Shown: in pieces, positions 18,206-26,557 of the stretch
Layout: each line of letters opens with the position of its first letter
How positions within the stretch are numbered: the stretch's first letter is position 1
Origin: CAVWZH01 sp963765285
GTDB lineage: Bacteria; Acidobacteriota; Terriglobia; Terriglobales; Acidobacteriaceae
NCBI GenBank assembly: GCA_963765285.1
Contig: CAVXVR010000006.1
Span: forward strand, 186,001 to 250,000
Direction of reading: 5' to 3'
Length of the DNA stretch: 64,000 nt
Notes under the pieces: generated by a model
What the model was told of the DNA's origin: nothing
Databases searched by the model: none
The model's input: only the letters and a program-made list of their open reading frames with translations
Position numbers and translations under genes: made by a program

Positions 18206-18500
18206 GCCGTGCTCCTTCAGTGAAGTCGACAATTTCTACGTTCGATGGCCCCGGGGCGCGGTCTGGCCATTCAAAACAGATTCGCCATTGGTCATTAATG
18301 CGAATGCTGTATTGACCCTCGCGATCTCCGGCCAATGCCTCAAACCGGTTTCCGGGGAGCGCCGCAAGGTCGCGAATCGAAGCAGCAGCCTCTAAGCGGT
18401 CAACTTTCAACCGGGCGAACTGCTCGAATCCCGAGAACGCCTTCACCCGCTTCCCGGCAGCGAAGTCTCGAGTCTTCTTGTCGCGATAGCTGACAATCAC
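18147..18500 (-). CDS. higB: HigB-family (RelE superfamily) toxin with read-through C-terminus
   Basis: Ribosome-dependent mRNA interferase of the HigB-1 type. It begins at GTG 18500 (VIVSYRDKKTRDFAAGKR) and contains FARLKVDRLEAA, LAALPGNRFEALAGDREGQYSIRINDQWRICFEW and NVEIVDF, the normal family end. Relatives stop within one or two codons of this point, just before the higA ribosome-binding site. Here the frame misses a TGA at 18217-18219 by one base and runs on to 18147, adding 24 residues and overlapping higA by 59 bp. A missing base near 18225 would explain this; a genuine extension cannot be excluded. Confidence 0.85.
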   Translation of the reverse strand: MIVSYRDKKTRDFAAGKRVKAFSGFEQFARLKVDRLEAAASIRDLAALPGNRFEALAGDREGQYSIRINDQWRICFEWPDRAPGPSNVEIVDFTEGARHGIDRYPSRRASRGRTQGA

Positions 18501-18618
18501 CCGCCGACAGAGTGGCACAAATTACGTGTTACGTCAAGCATAATTCACAAACCAAACGCCGTCACTATCCCGGCGTGTTGCTGCAGCATATTTGTGAGAT
18601 AGTTCTATTGAACGTGTG

Positions 18619-19404
18619 ATGCCCATACAATTTGAAAACAAGCCGTCCCTTGTCGCGTACATCACCTGCGGTGACCCCGATCTCGCCACCACGCAAGAGA
18701 TTGCCTGCGCCGCCATCGGCTCCGGCGCCGACGTGATTGAACTCGGCGTACCTTTCAGCGATCCGCTTGCCGATGGGCCCGTGATCCAGCGCGCCAGTGA
18801 ACGGGCGTTGCGCCACGGAACGACTCTGGAGCAGGTCCTTGAGCTGGCGCGAGAAATCCGGAAAAGTTCTCAAGCGGGCCTGATCATCTTTTCTTACCTC
18901 AACCCGATTCTCCGCATGGGGCTCTCCAAATTCGCCACGGCCGCCGAGGCCGCCGGAGTGGACGGCGCGCTAATCACTGACCTGCCTGTGGAAGAAGCCG
19001 ATGAATATTTGTGCGAGATGCGGCAAAGAAATCTGGCAACGGTATTTCTCGCCGCACCCACCAGCCCTGACGAACGCCTGCATCAAATCTGCAAAGCGTC
19101 GAGCGGGTTTGTGTACGCCGTGTCACGCACCGGAGTGACCGGGGCCCGGCAACAGTTGACCGACGACGCACAGAAACTGACCCGACGTCTACGCCGCCAC
19201 ACGAAATTACCCATCGCGGTCGGTTTCGGCATCTCCACTCCCGAGCAGTTCGCCGCGGTTGGCAAGTTTGCCGATGCAGGGGTGGTAGGCAGTGCAATCG
19301 TCGAGACCGTTGAGCGCAATCCCGGCAAGGAAGCCGAATCTGTGGCAAAATTCATAAAACAGTTGTTAGCCGTCAGTCGTCAGCCTTCAGAAAACAAGCG
19401 ATGA
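18619..19404 (+). CDS. trpA: Tryptophan synthase alpha subunit
   Basis: Releases indole from indole-3-glycerol phosphate and passes it to TrpB (EC 4.2.1.20). The TIM barrel shows LVAYITCGDPD, DVIELGVPFSDPLADGPVIQ with the catalytic Glu and Asp, GALITDLPVEEA, VSRTGVTGAR and VGFGISTPEQ. The start is ATG 18619 or the adjacent GTG 18616; no Shine-Dalgarno is seen. The last 13 residues (LLAVSRQPSENKR) are encoded by a period-7 repeat and are probably not part of the conserved fold. Confidence 0.96.
   Translation: MPIQFENKPSLVAYITCGDPDLATTQEIACAAIGSGADVIELGVPFSDPLADGPVIQRASERALRHGTTLEQVLELAREIRKSSQAGLIIFSYLNPILRMGLSKFATAAEAAGVDGALITDLPVEEADEYLCEMRQRNLATVFLAAPTSPDERLHQICKASSGFVYAVSRTGVTGARQQLTDDAQKLTRRLRRHTKLPIAVGFGISTPEQFAAVGKFADAGVVGSAIVETVERNPGKEAESVAKFIKQLLAVSRQPSENKR
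19365..19392. repeat. Period-7 degenerate repeat forming the trpA 3' end
   Basis: Four heptads, GTTAGCC, GTCAGTC, GTCAGCC and TTCAGAA, lie in frame at the end of trpA and encode its last residues. The original stop of trpA probably lay earlier and was lost when the repeat formed or moved in (inference). Confidence 0.65.
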
Positions 19405-19447
19405 CTTGCATTCCGGTTCTTGCGAGATTCTGCAAGATGCTGAGTCG

Positions 19448-19482
19448 ACTGTTAGCTGACGGCTGAGAGCTCATGGCTGAAC
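19448..19482. repeat. Period-7 degenerate repeat running into the chorismate mutase start
   Basis: Five heptads, ACTGTTA, GCTGACG, GCTGAGA, GCTCATG and GCTGAAC. The ATG used as the chorismate mutase start (19473) is itself part of the fourth unit, so the first residues of that protein derive from the array. Confidence 0.65.
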
Positions 19483-19811
19483 GCCCTATGGACATTTCCG
19501 ATTGGCGCAAGCAGATCGATGAAATCGACGGCAAACTGGTACAGTTGCTCAGCCAGCGGGCGCAGGCTGCGCACGAAATCGGCAAGCTCAAGCGCAAAGC
19601 CGCCATGCCGATTTACGAGCCGGACCGCGAGCAATCGGTTTTCAGCAATGTGCGCAAAGTCAATCCGGGCCCTTTGCCGGACCGTGATCTGGTGCGCATC
19701 TTCGAGCGCATTATGGACATTATGCGCGACATCCAGCGGGAGGAAATTGCTCCGCAGGCGGCGTCCGGTGGAGCGAGTGACACGGAACTAGATACGGATG
19801 TGAATGATTGA
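19473..19811 (+). CDS. Chorismate mutase (AroQ class)
   Basis: Small all-helical enzyme converting chorismate to prephenate (EC 5.4.99.5). Key blocks are WRKQIDEIDGKLVQLLSQRAQAA, EIGKLKRKAAMPIYEPDREQ and the third helix with RIFERIMDIMRDIQ, the usual AroQ arginine and lysine positions. It has 112 residues from ATG 19473; ATG 19488 (MDISDW) may be the ancestral start because the five residues before it come from repeat DNA. It stands between trpA and the DAHP synthase gene, feeding the phenylalanine/tyrosine branch. Confidence 0.93.
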   Translation: MAERPMDISDWRKQIDEIDGKLVQLLSQRAQAAHEIGKLKRKAAMPIYEPDREQSVFSNVRKVNPGPLPDRDLVRIFERIMDIMRDIQREEIAPQAASGGASDTELDTDVND

Positions 19812-19845
19812 GTTCTAAGCGATGAGCGGCCGCCAGAGCGGCGAA

Positions 19846-19880
19846 GCTGATCGCTGACGGCTGAAAGCTGACGGCTTTTT
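19846..19880. repeat. Period-7 degenerate repeat abutting the aroF start
   Basis: Heptads GCTGATC, GCTGACG, GCTGAAA, GCTGACG and GCTTTTT end exactly at the ATG of the DAHP synthase gene. They replace any Shine-Dalgarno sequence there. Confidence 0.7.
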
Positions 19881-20900
19881 ATGATCGTTGCCATGCAGGA
19901 ATCCGCGACCGAGGAGCAGATCCAGGGGGTCGTGGAACATCTCGTCCGGATGGGATTCTCCGTGCATCGCACCACCGGTGAACGCCAGACGGTGCTCGCT
20001 GCTGTAGGTGCGCGTGTGGACTTCGACACGCGCAACCTCGAGGTCCTCAACGGAGTGCAGGAAGTCCACCGCATCAGCGCGCCATACAAGCTGGCGGGGC
20101 GCAGCTTTCGTCCGCAAGGTACAACCATCGAGTTGGCTAACGGATTGAAGGTGGGCGGCGATCAGGTCGTCGTTATGGCCGGCCCCTGTTCCGTGGAATC
20201 GCGCGAACAGCTTTTCAATGCCGCCGAACAGGTATCCGAGGCTGGCGCGCGTGTGCTGCGGGGCGGCGCTTTCAAGCCGCGGTCGTCTCCCTACTCGTTC
20301 CAGGGTCTAGGGCTGGAAGGCTTGAAGCTCTTACGTGAGGCCGGTGACCGCTTCAACCTGGGCGTGATCAGCGAAGTCATGGAAATCTCGCAGATCGCGA
20401 TGATGGTGCCCTACGTTGACATTCTGCAAGTGGGCGCGCGCAACATGCAGAATTTCAATCTGCTGCGCGAACTGGGCAAGACCAAAAAACCCGTCCTGCT
20501 GAAACGCGGCATCGCGGCCACGCTGGAAGAATTGCTGCTCTCCGCCGAATACATCATGGCGGGCGGCAATTATGATGTGATTCTGTGCGAACGTGGTATC
20601 CGCACTTTTGAAACTTACACGCGGAACACGCTCGACATCTCGGCGATTCCGATCATCCAGAAGCTCTCGCACTTGCCCATGGCTTCCGATCCGTCGCACG
20701 GCACGGGACTGCGTGATAAAGTACCGCCCATGGCGCGGGCCTCGGTTGCGGCGGGCGCTGACGTGCTTCTGATCGAAGTGCATCCTGACCCGGACCGGGC
20801 CCTGTCGGATGGGGCACAATCGCTCTTTCCCGAGCAATTCGCTAAATTGATGGATGAATTGCGCATGATTGCCCCCGCCGTGGGACGCAAGATAGCATAA
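19881..20900 (+). CDS. aroF: 3-deoxy-7-phosphoheptulonate (DAHP) synthase
   Basis: First step of the shikimate pathway, joining PEP and erythrose 4-phosphate (EC 2.5.1.54). The 339-residue protein is the Bacillus/Thermotoga type: an N-terminal ferredoxin-like regulatory segment (about residues 1-80, starting MIVAMQESATEEQI), then the barrel with VVMAGPCSVESREQ, LRGGAFKPRSSPYSFQGLG, ILQVGARNMQNFNLLRELG, LKRGIAATLEELLL, LCERGIRTFE and ASDPSHGTG. The N-terminal domain suggests feedback control by an aromatic product, as known for this subclass. It sits between chorismate mutase and prephenate dehydrogenase. Confidence 0.95.
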   Translation: MIVAMQESATEEQIQGVVEHLVRMGFSVHRTTGERQTVLAAVGARVDFDTRNLEVLNGVQEVHRISAPYKLAGRSFRPQGTTIELANGLKVGGDQVVVMAGPCSVESREQLFNAAEQVSEAGARVLRGGAFKPRSSPYSFQGLGLEGLKLLREAGDRFNLGVISEVMEISQIAMMVPYVDILQVGARNMQNFNLLRELGKTKKPVLLKRGIAATLEELLLSAEYIMAGGNYDVILCERGIRTFETYTRNTLDISAIPIIQKLSHLPMASDPSHGTGLRDKVPPMARASVAAGADVLLIEVHPDPDRALSDGAQSLFPEQFAKLMDELRMIAPAVGRKIA

Positions 20901-20902
20901 TT

Positions 20903-20966
20903 ATTGAGTCATTGAGTCATTGATTCAATTTCAGTGATTCAATGGCTCAATCTTCCGATGATTCAA
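20903..20966. repeat. Short direct and inverted repeat spacer (ATTGAGTC type)
   Basis: The 73-bp aroF-tyrA gap is almost entirely built from variants of ATTGAGTC and GATTCAAT: two exact ATTGAGTC units at 20904-20918, then ATTGATTC, AGTGATTC, ATGGCTCA and ATGATTCA. It can pair with itself but has no T-tract, so it is not an intrinsic terminator. Confidence 0.6.
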
Positions 20967-20973
20967 TCCTCTC

Positions 20974-21870
20974 ATGATTAAATCCGTCACCATCATCGGC
21001 ACGGGATTGATCGGTGGTTCGTTCGGGCTGGCCCTGAAGAAACGGCGTTTCCCGGGACGCATCGTAGGCTGCGACCGCGCTCCGATTCTTGAGAAAGCCC
21101 GCAAGAAGGGCGCCATCGACGCAGGTTTCACCAATCCTGCGGACGCTGTGCGGGGCAGTACCGTGGTTTTACTGGCAACACCAGTTGGCGCCATCATCGA
21201 ATTGATCGGCCAGCTTGGACCGGCGCTTCCCCCGGCAACTCTACTGGCCGATGTGGGCAGCACCAAGGCGGAGGTGATGGCGCAGGCTACCAGAATTTTC
21301 GGGAAAGAGACCAGCCGGCGCTTTCTCGCCACTCATCCGATGGCCGGCAAAGAACAGGCCGGAGTGGAGTACGCCGATCCCGATCTCTTTCAGGGCGCCG
21401 TCTGGTTTGTCACGCCGTCCCCGCGTCACCCGCGTCAGAAGATCCTAGACGGACTCAGCGGTGAATTTATTGCTTTGGTGGAAAGAATCGGAGGGCGGAT
21501 CGTGGGCATCGACTCGGATTCGCATGATCAGCTGTGCGCCTGGATCAGCCACCTGCCGCAAATGATCTCCACTGCTTTGGCTGCGGCGCTGGTCGAAGAA
21601 TTCGGCGAAGACGCGCCGTTACTCGAGGCCGGTGGGCGGGCTCTGCGGGAAATGACGCGCATCTCCGGCAGCCCGTATTCCATGTGGCGCGATATTGCGC
21701 TGACTAACAAAAAAAACATCCGGCAGGCATTGCTGAAACTGGAACAGCACTTGACTTATATCCGCGAGAATCTCGATACGCGCGAGCTGGCGATGGAGTT
21801 CGAGCTCGCCCATCATCTTAAGAAAAGCTTTTCGCGAAAACCGCGAGGTATGCCGAAAGCGAGTTCATGA
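20974..21870 (+). CDS. tyrA: Prephenate dehydrogenase
   Basis: NAD(P)-dependent oxidative decarboxylation of prephenate to 4-hydroxyphenylpyruvate (EC 1.3.1.12). The 298-residue protein has the Rossmann glycine motif IIGTGLIGGSFGLALKK, LLATPVGAIIELI, LADVGSTKAEVM, the catalytic-His region RRFLATHPMAGKEQAGVEYA, and DQLCAWISHLPQMISTAL. No C-terminal ACT domain is present, so allosteric control by tyrosine is less obvious. Last gene of the aromatic amino acid series. Confidence 0.95.
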   Translation: MIKSVTIIGTGLIGGSFGLALKKRRFPGRIVGCDRAPILEKARKKGAIDAGFTNPADAVRGSTVVLLATPVGAIIELIGQLGPALPPATLLADVGSTKAEVMAQATRIFGKETSRRFLATHPMAGKEQAGVEYADPDLFQGAVWFVTPSPRHPRQKILDGLSGEFIALVERIGGRIVGIDSDSHDQLCAWISHLPQMISTALAAALVEEFGEDAPLLEAGGRALREMTRISGSPYSMWRDIALTNKKNIRQALLKLEQHLTYIRENLDTRELAMEFELAHHLKKSFSRKPRGMPKASS

Positions 21871-21908
21871 AAACCTCTGGCTCGGCTTTCATTTAGAATC
21901 TCTTCCGT

Positions 21909-22607
21909 ATGAATAAGGTCGTGGCCAGCGCTGACGAGGCAATTCAGGACGTTTTCGATGGCGCCATCATTATGGTCGGCGGGTTCGGGCTGTGCGGCAT
22001 GCCGGAGAATCTCATCCGGGCTCTGGTTCGCAAAGGCGTGAAGAATCTCACCACCATCAGCAATAACGTAGGCGTGGATGGACTCGGTATGGGCTTGCTC
22101 TTGGCCGCGGGACAAATTCGCCGCCACATTGGCACCTACGTCGGCGAGAACAAATTGCTGGAGCAGATGGTCCTCGATGGCCGCATCGATCTGCAACTCG
22201 TTCCTCAGGGCACTTTTTCGGAACGTATTCGAGCCGGCGGCGCGGGCATTCCTGCCTTTTACACCCCGACTGGAGTGGGTACTATGGTGGGTGAGAACAA
22301 AGAAACCCGCGAGTTCGATGGACGCCTTTACCTCATGGAACACGCCTTGAAGGCCGATTTCACCTTTGTTAAGGCATGGAAAGGCGATAAGTGGGGAAAT
22401 CTGATCTATCGGAAGACGGCGCGGAATTTCAATCCCATGATGGCGACGGCGGCGAAGATAACGATTGCCGAGGTTGAAAACCTGGTTGAGGTCGGCGAGT
22501 TGGCGCCTGACTGCATTCACACGCCGAGCGTGTACGTCAAACGAATTTTTCAAGGCGAGCTTTTTGAAAAGCGCATCGAGAGGCGAACCGTAAGAAAGTC
22601 CGCGTAA
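21909..22607 (+). CDS. scoA: 3-oxoacid CoA-transferase subunit A
   Basis: Alpha subunit of a two-subunit class I CoA-transferase (succinyl-CoA:acetoacetate type, EC 2.8.3.5). Recognisable blocks are DGAIIMVGGFGLCGMPENLI (oxyanion GxGGF motif), TTISNNVGVDGLGMGLLL, NKLLEQMVLDGRIDLQLVPQGTF, GAGIPAFYTPTGVGT and VKAWKGDKWGNLIYRKTARNF. A TAGAAT hexamer lies about 10 bp upstream of the ATG, again suggesting a very short leader. It pairs with the B subunit 50 bp downstream and serves ketone-body or branched-chain acid catabolism. Confidence 0.94.
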   Translation: MNKVVASADEAIQDVFDGAIIMVGGFGLCGMPENLIRALVRKGVKNLTTISNNVGVDGLGMGLLLAAGQIRRHIGTYVGENKLLEQMVLDGRIDLQLVPQGTFSERIRAGGAGIPAFYTPTGVGTMVGENKETREFDGRLYLMEHALKADFTFVKAWKGDKWGNLIYRKTARNFNPMMATAAKITIAEVENLVEVGELAPDCIHTPSVYVKRIFQGELFEKRIERRTVRKSA

Positions 22608-22657
22608 GGCCGGGTCTCAGACCCGGGAGCCGAGGGCAGTTCTGCGATATCAGTATC

Positions 22658-23341
22658 ATGGCCACTCCCGCCAAACCGGGCAAAGACACCGAGAAGCGCG
22701 ACCGCATCGTCAAGCGCATCGCCCGCGAACTGCGTGACGGCTTCTACGTAAATCTCGGTATCGGCATGCCGACTCTGGTGGCGAACCGGGTTCCGGCAGG
22801 CATGGACGTAATCCTGCAAAGCGAAAACGGCATGCTGGGCATCGGGCCTTATCCGATTGAAGGCCAGGAAGATGCAGACCTCATCAACGCTGGCAAAGAA
22901 ACGGTCAGCGAGATGGCTGGGACCGCTTATTTCTCCAGCGCCGATTCTTTCGCCATGATTCGCGGCGGCCACATCGATCTCAGCGTGCTTGGCGCCATGG
23001 AAGTAGACGAAGAGGGCAGCCTCGCCAACTGGATGATCCCGGGCAAAATGGTCAAGGGAATGGGCGGCGCAATGGACCTGGTCGCCAGCGCGCGCCGCGT
23101 GATTGTGGCCATGGAGCACACCACCAAAGACAACCAGCCCAAAATTCTGAAGAAGTGCACGCTGCCACTAACCGGCGTAAGAGTCGTGCACACCATCGTT
23201 ACGGAAATGGCCGTAGTTCACGTTTCGCCTACGGGCCTGGTGCTGGAAGAAGTCGCCCCAGGCCTCACGCCGGACGATGTGCAGCGAGTGACGGAACCGA
23301 CGCTGATGCTCAGTCCCAACCTCAGACCCATGGCAGTCTGA
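22658..23341 (+). CDS. scoB: 3-oxoacid CoA-transferase subunit B
   Basis: Beta subunit carrying the catalytic glutamate that forms the CoA thioester, seen in ILQSENGMLGIGPYP. Other blocks are GFYVNLGIGMPTLVANRV, SADSFAMIRGGHIDLSVLGAMEV, NWMIPGKMVKGMGGAMDLV and the C-terminal GVRVVHTIVTEMAV. Normal length (227 residues). The end of the gene carries a small inverted repeat (CTCAGAC, 8 bases, GTCTGAG) with the stop codon inside, and a second one (GGGTC TCA GACCC) lies in the scoA-scoB gap. The following carbonic anhydrase gene is convergent. Confidence 0.94.
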   Translation: MATPAKPGKDTEKRDRIVKRIARELRDGFYVNLGIGMPTLVANRVPAGMDVILQSENGMLGIGPYPIEGQEDADLINAGKETVSEMAGTAYFSSADSFAMIRGGHIDLSVLGAMEVDEEGSLANWMIPGKMVKGMGGAMDLVASARRVIVAMEHTTKDNQPKILKKCTLPLTGVRVVHTIVTEMAVVHVSPTGLVLEEVAPGLTPDDVQRVTEPTLMLSPNLRPMAV

Positions 23342-23361
23342 GGCCTGGTAAGGTCCAACTT

Positions 23362-24069
23362 CTACTCGTGGCTTGAAATTTTTCCCAACTGCGTCACCTT
23401 GCCCGTATCCAGGCTGTAGACGGCTTCGAACACTGTCAGCTTGCCGTCATGCAGGAAGTGTTGCAGCACCTCGCTGCTGGAGACTACATCTTTCGCGCTC
23501 TGTTGAGTATTCTCCAGAACCGCAGCCTGCAATAGGTCGTCGCTTTTGGCGTGCACCTTGGCCCGGGTAACCGCCGGCGCAATCTTGTCTACAATTGCCT
23601 GCAGATTCGGGGTGGGCATCTTGTCTCCAGAGCAGGCCGCGTCCACCGCGCCGCATTTTTCGTGTCCCAGCACGACGAGAACGGTTGAGCCCAAATGTTC
23701 CACCGCGTACTCGATGCTGCCCACACCAATCGCATCCGCGATGTTGCCGGCCGAGCGGACCACGAAAAGCTGGCCCAGGCTTTTGTCGAACAGAATCTCC
23801 GGCGCTACCCGGCTGTCGGAACAAGCCAGAACCACCACTTTAGGTTGTTGTCCTTTGGCCAGGCTTTGGCGCAAAGGCACAACGTCGACTGCCTTCGTCT
23901 TGCCGCTTACGAATCTTTGATTGCCTTCCATCAGGTCAGCCCAAAGGGCGTCGCCGGAAGGCGTCTTGGCCATCGCCGCGTCATGCGCCGGCGCCATGGC
24001 CGGCTGCTGGGCAAATCCCGCGCCCAGAAGCACGGTGATCAGGAGCACGCAGAAGAAATATCTTTTCAT
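23362..24069 (-). CDS. Exported beta-class carbonic anhydrase
   Basis: Zinc enzyme interconverting CO2 and bicarbonate (EC 4.2.1.1). Metal ligands are in VLACSDSRVAPE (Cys, Asp) and VVLGHEKCGAVDAA (His, Cys). ATG 24069 is preferred because it gives a clean signal peptide (MKRYFFCVLLITVLLGAGFA, then QQP), followed by a short linker; the frame stays open upstream. Exported beta-CAs are less common than cytoplasmic ones, so this enzyme probably works in the periplasm. Confidence 0.9.
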   Translation of the reverse strand: MKRYFFCVLLITVLLGAGFAQQPAMAPAHDAAMAKTPSGDALWADLMEGNQRFVSGKTKAVDVVPLRQSLAKGQQPKVVVLACSDSRVAPEILFDKSLGQLFVVRSAGNIADAIGVGSIEYAVEHLGSTVLVVLGHEKCGAVDAACSGDKMPTPNLQAIVDKIAPAVTRAKVHAKSDDLLQAAVLENTQQSAKDVVSSSEVLQHFLHDGKLTVFEAVYSLDTGKVTQLGKISSHE

Positions 24070-24130
24070 CAAGTTCCTCTCTTGTCGCAAGAATGGTTCA
24101 CCGATGGTTCTAAGGTCCCGCTCAGCTTGC

Positions 24131-25816
24131 TTACTCGATTCCGCCGCTCTTTAATCTTGCGCCTTCAAACTCGTCGCCCTTCTCCCAGCCGATCAGCTTA
24201 GGCTGAGTTGCCGCCTCCCAGCCCAACGCGAATCCGAAGCGCGCCATCGCCGCATCTCCGGTGAAATCCATGTCGGCATGGTATTCGTCGCTCGGCTGGT
24301 GATAGTGTTTGGCAGTATACTCGTCCGCCTGCTGGACTCCCCAGGCTGCATCATGCCCCTTATATTTCACGCCTTCATTAATCGAAAATGACGGAATCCC
24401 AACCCGGGCCAGGCTGAAATGATCGGATCGATAATAATGCCCGGCTTCCGGCCGCGAATCCGGACGGATTTTAAGCCGAAACTCTTCCGCCAGCGCCTGC
24501 ACCTTGGGATAAAACGTCGTCCGCTCGGCGCCTGAGACCTGCACCTCCTCGGGCGAGCCGAGCGGCGGGATATCATCGAAATTCAAGTCGAGAGAGATTT
24601 TCCCGGCCGGCACCGGAGGGTGTTTGCCGAGATATTCGGAGCCTAACAGTCCCTGCTCCTCGGCCGTCACCGAGGCGAACAAAATCGAGCGCTTCGGTTT
24701 GACCGTTGCCAGAGAAAACGTGCGCGCCAGTTCCAGCAGAATCCCGCATCCCGTGGCATTGTCGTTCGCGCCGTTGTAGATATTGTCGCCCGGCATCTCC
24801 GGACGAATGCCCAGATGATCGTAGTGCGCGGTATAGATGACGGCTTCGCTTTTCAACTTCGCATCGGAGCCCGGCAGCATGGCGATTACATTGTTGGATT
24901 CGAACGGCCGAACCTTGCTGACGACATGCGCCCTCAACTTCGCCGGCAGCTCCACCGGACGAAAATCCCGCGAGCCGGCCTCGGCGATCATCTTGTTCAA
25001 ATCCATTCCCGCCCCGGTGGCGAGATCACGGGCCACATCAAAATGAATCCACGACGCCATGGCCAGCTTTGGGGAGCCGTCGAGCTTCAGATAGGCCTTT
25101 TCTCCCGAATTCGAGTTGCGCACCACTTCCCAGGGATAGCTGGCCATCTCGGTCTTGTGGACCAGCATTGCACCCACTGCGCCTTTACGCGCCGCTTCTT
25201 CAAACTTGTACGTCCAGCGGCCGTAATAAGTCAGCGCACGGCCATTAAAAAACTTGGGATCGTCGGAGGGCGGCTCGTTCACCAGCATCAGTAACACCTT
25301 GCCCCTCACGTCGACGCCTTTGTAATCATCCCAGTTGTACTCCGGCGCCTCAATGCCATAGCCGACAAACACGATATCGGCGTCAATGTCGGAGGCGGGC
25401 TGCTGATTCTCGTTGTAGCCCACGTAATCGGCAAGAAATTTCAGTTCCTTCGCCTCGCCCTTGGCCGAAACCAGAGAAAATGTCGTTTCAGAAGCGGTGG
25501 TCACGCCCACCATGGGAACCTTCTGCATGTAGGTGCCGTTGTCGCCGGCGGGCTTCAACCCGGATAGAGAAAATTGGGTAGCAATGTACTCCGCCGCGAT
25601 GTCGCCGCCGCGCTGGCCGGTGCCGCGGCCCTCGAGCAAGTCGTGGGACAAAAAGCGAACATTCGCCCGGATGCGCTCCGGATCAATTTTCTGCAGCGCC
25701 GCAATCGCCGATCCGGAAAGCCGGACCGGCGTCGGTGGCTCGGCCCGTTTTGATGCAGCCACTGCGCATATTGCGCCAATCATCAGGATCAACCACACAA
25801 CTGTGCTCTTTCGCAT
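24131..25816 (-). CDS. Secreted M28-family zinc aminopeptidase with PA domain
   Basis: A 561-residue exported metallopeptidase. The N-terminus MRKSTVVWLILMIGAICAVA is a signal peptide. Then come RFLSHDLLEGRGTGQRGGDIAAEYIA, an inserted protease-associated (PA) domain (about residues 130-270, with VNEPPSDDP and KGAVGAMLVHKTEMA), and the M28 core with zinc ligands in YTAHYDHLGI, NGANDNATGCGILLELA and ASVTAEEQGLLGSEYL. The late FSINEGVKYKGHDAAW completes the site. It probably removes N-terminal residues from peptides in the periplasm. Single gene, convergent with nothing functional. Confidence 0.92.
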   Translation of the reverse strand: MRKSTVVWLILMIGAICAVAASKRAEPPTPVRLSGSAIAALQKIDPERIRANVRFLSHDLLEGRGTGQRGGDIAAEYIATQFSLSGLKPAGDNGTYMQKVPMVGVTTASETTFSLVSAKGEAKELKFLADYVGYNENQQPASDIDADIVFVGYGIEAPEYNWDDYKGVDVRGKVLLMLVNEPPSDDPKFFNGRALTYYGRWTYKFEEAARKGAVGAMLVHKTEMASYPWEVVRNSNSGEKAYLKLDGSPKLAMASWIHFDVARDLATGAGMDLNKMIAEAGSRDFRPVELPAKLRAHVVSKVRPFESNNVIAMLPGSDAKLKSEAVIYTAHYDHLGIRPEMPGDNIYNGANDNATGCGILLELARTFSLATVKPKRSILFASVTAEEQGLLGSEYLGKHPPVPAGKISLDLNFDDIPPLGSPEEVQVSGAERTTFYPKVQALAEEFRLKIRPDSRPEAGHYYRSDHFSLARVGIPSFSINEGVKYKGHDAAWGVQQADEYTAKHYHQPSDEYHADMDFTGDAAMARFGFALGWEAATQPKLIGWEKGDEFEGARLKSGGIE

Positions 25817-26009
25817 TCTGCGAAGCTCCCTGAAACGTGCCTGAAAGAAGATTTTCTATTGTACGGGAAAGAGCAGAAGCATCAGGAGTAGCTTAGGGTC
25901 GAGGCGCCAGAGCTAACGTGCCGGACTTGGTTCCTTTGCCGGGAATCGGTTAAACCGCCCCCTGAACACTCACTTTTCACCCGCGGACCGCGGGCTAATT
26001 TTTCGATCC

Positions 26010-26507
26010 TCAACCCGCGCGAAAGTCCGGCACCGGCTCGCCGGGACGGAAAATTGGCTCGGCCGCTCCACCGGCAAGTTGTCCCCAGCGCTGATTGATT
26101 TCGTCGATTTCCTTCTTCACCCAGCCGACACTGGAAATCTCGATCTCCCCATCCTGGCCGATCCAGAAAATTGTCGGCACATTGGTTAGTCCGTACGCGT
26201 TCGAAACCGGATACGTATGAGTGTCGTCCAATAACACCGGAAAGGTCACGCCAAATTCCTTGAGGAACCTGGTAGTGTCTCGCTTTTCGTTTTGCGAAAT
26301 CGCGACAATCGCTACCCGTGCATCTCCATTCGCCTTGTAGATTCGCTCCAGGAAAGGAAATGCAAATTGACACACCGGACAGGAAATCTTAAAGAAGGCG
26401 GCAACTACCGGACCTCGAGTGAGAGCCTCGCGCAGGGAAAACTGTCCTCCGTCCATGCCGGGAAGTGTGAAGTCCGGTGCTTGTGTTCCTGTGGTCAAAG
26501 CGGCCAT
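26010..26507 (-). CDS. Peroxiredoxin / TlpA-like thiol oxidoreductase
   Basis: AhpC/TSA thioredoxin-fold protein of 165 residues with APDFTLPGMDGGQFSLREAL and the active-site segment FFKISCPVCQFAFPFLERIY. This is a CPVC pair as in TlpA/ResA-like reductases rather than the PxxxTxxC of typical peroxiredoxins. NVPTIFWIGQDGEI carries the cis-Pro. There is no signal peptide, so it is probably cytoplasmic. It lies 50 bp downstream of mutY on the same strand. Confidence 0.85.
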   Translation of the reverse strand: MAALTTGTQAPDFTLPGMDGGQFSLREALTRGPVVAAFFKISCPVCQFAFPFLERIYKANGDARVAIVAISQNEKRDTTRFLKEFGVTFPVLLDDTHTYPVSNAYGLTNVPTIFWIGQDGEIEISSVGWVKKEIDEINQRWGQLAGGAAEPIFRPGEPVPDFRAG

Positions 26508-26557
26508 CGAACGTCCTCCGAACCGGTGAAGCGGTTTTCAACTCTTGCACCTCTATT

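Noticed and set aside
20903..20966. Could the ATTGAGTC repeats be a terminator or attenuator before tyrA?
   Set aside because: They are self-complementary in places but form no stable GC stem and have no T-tract. They look like the other spacer repeats.
22609..22628. GGGTC-TCA-GACCC inverted repeat between scoA and scoB as a terminator
   Set aside because: No T-tract, and the two genes encode subunits that must be made together, so termination here makes no sense.
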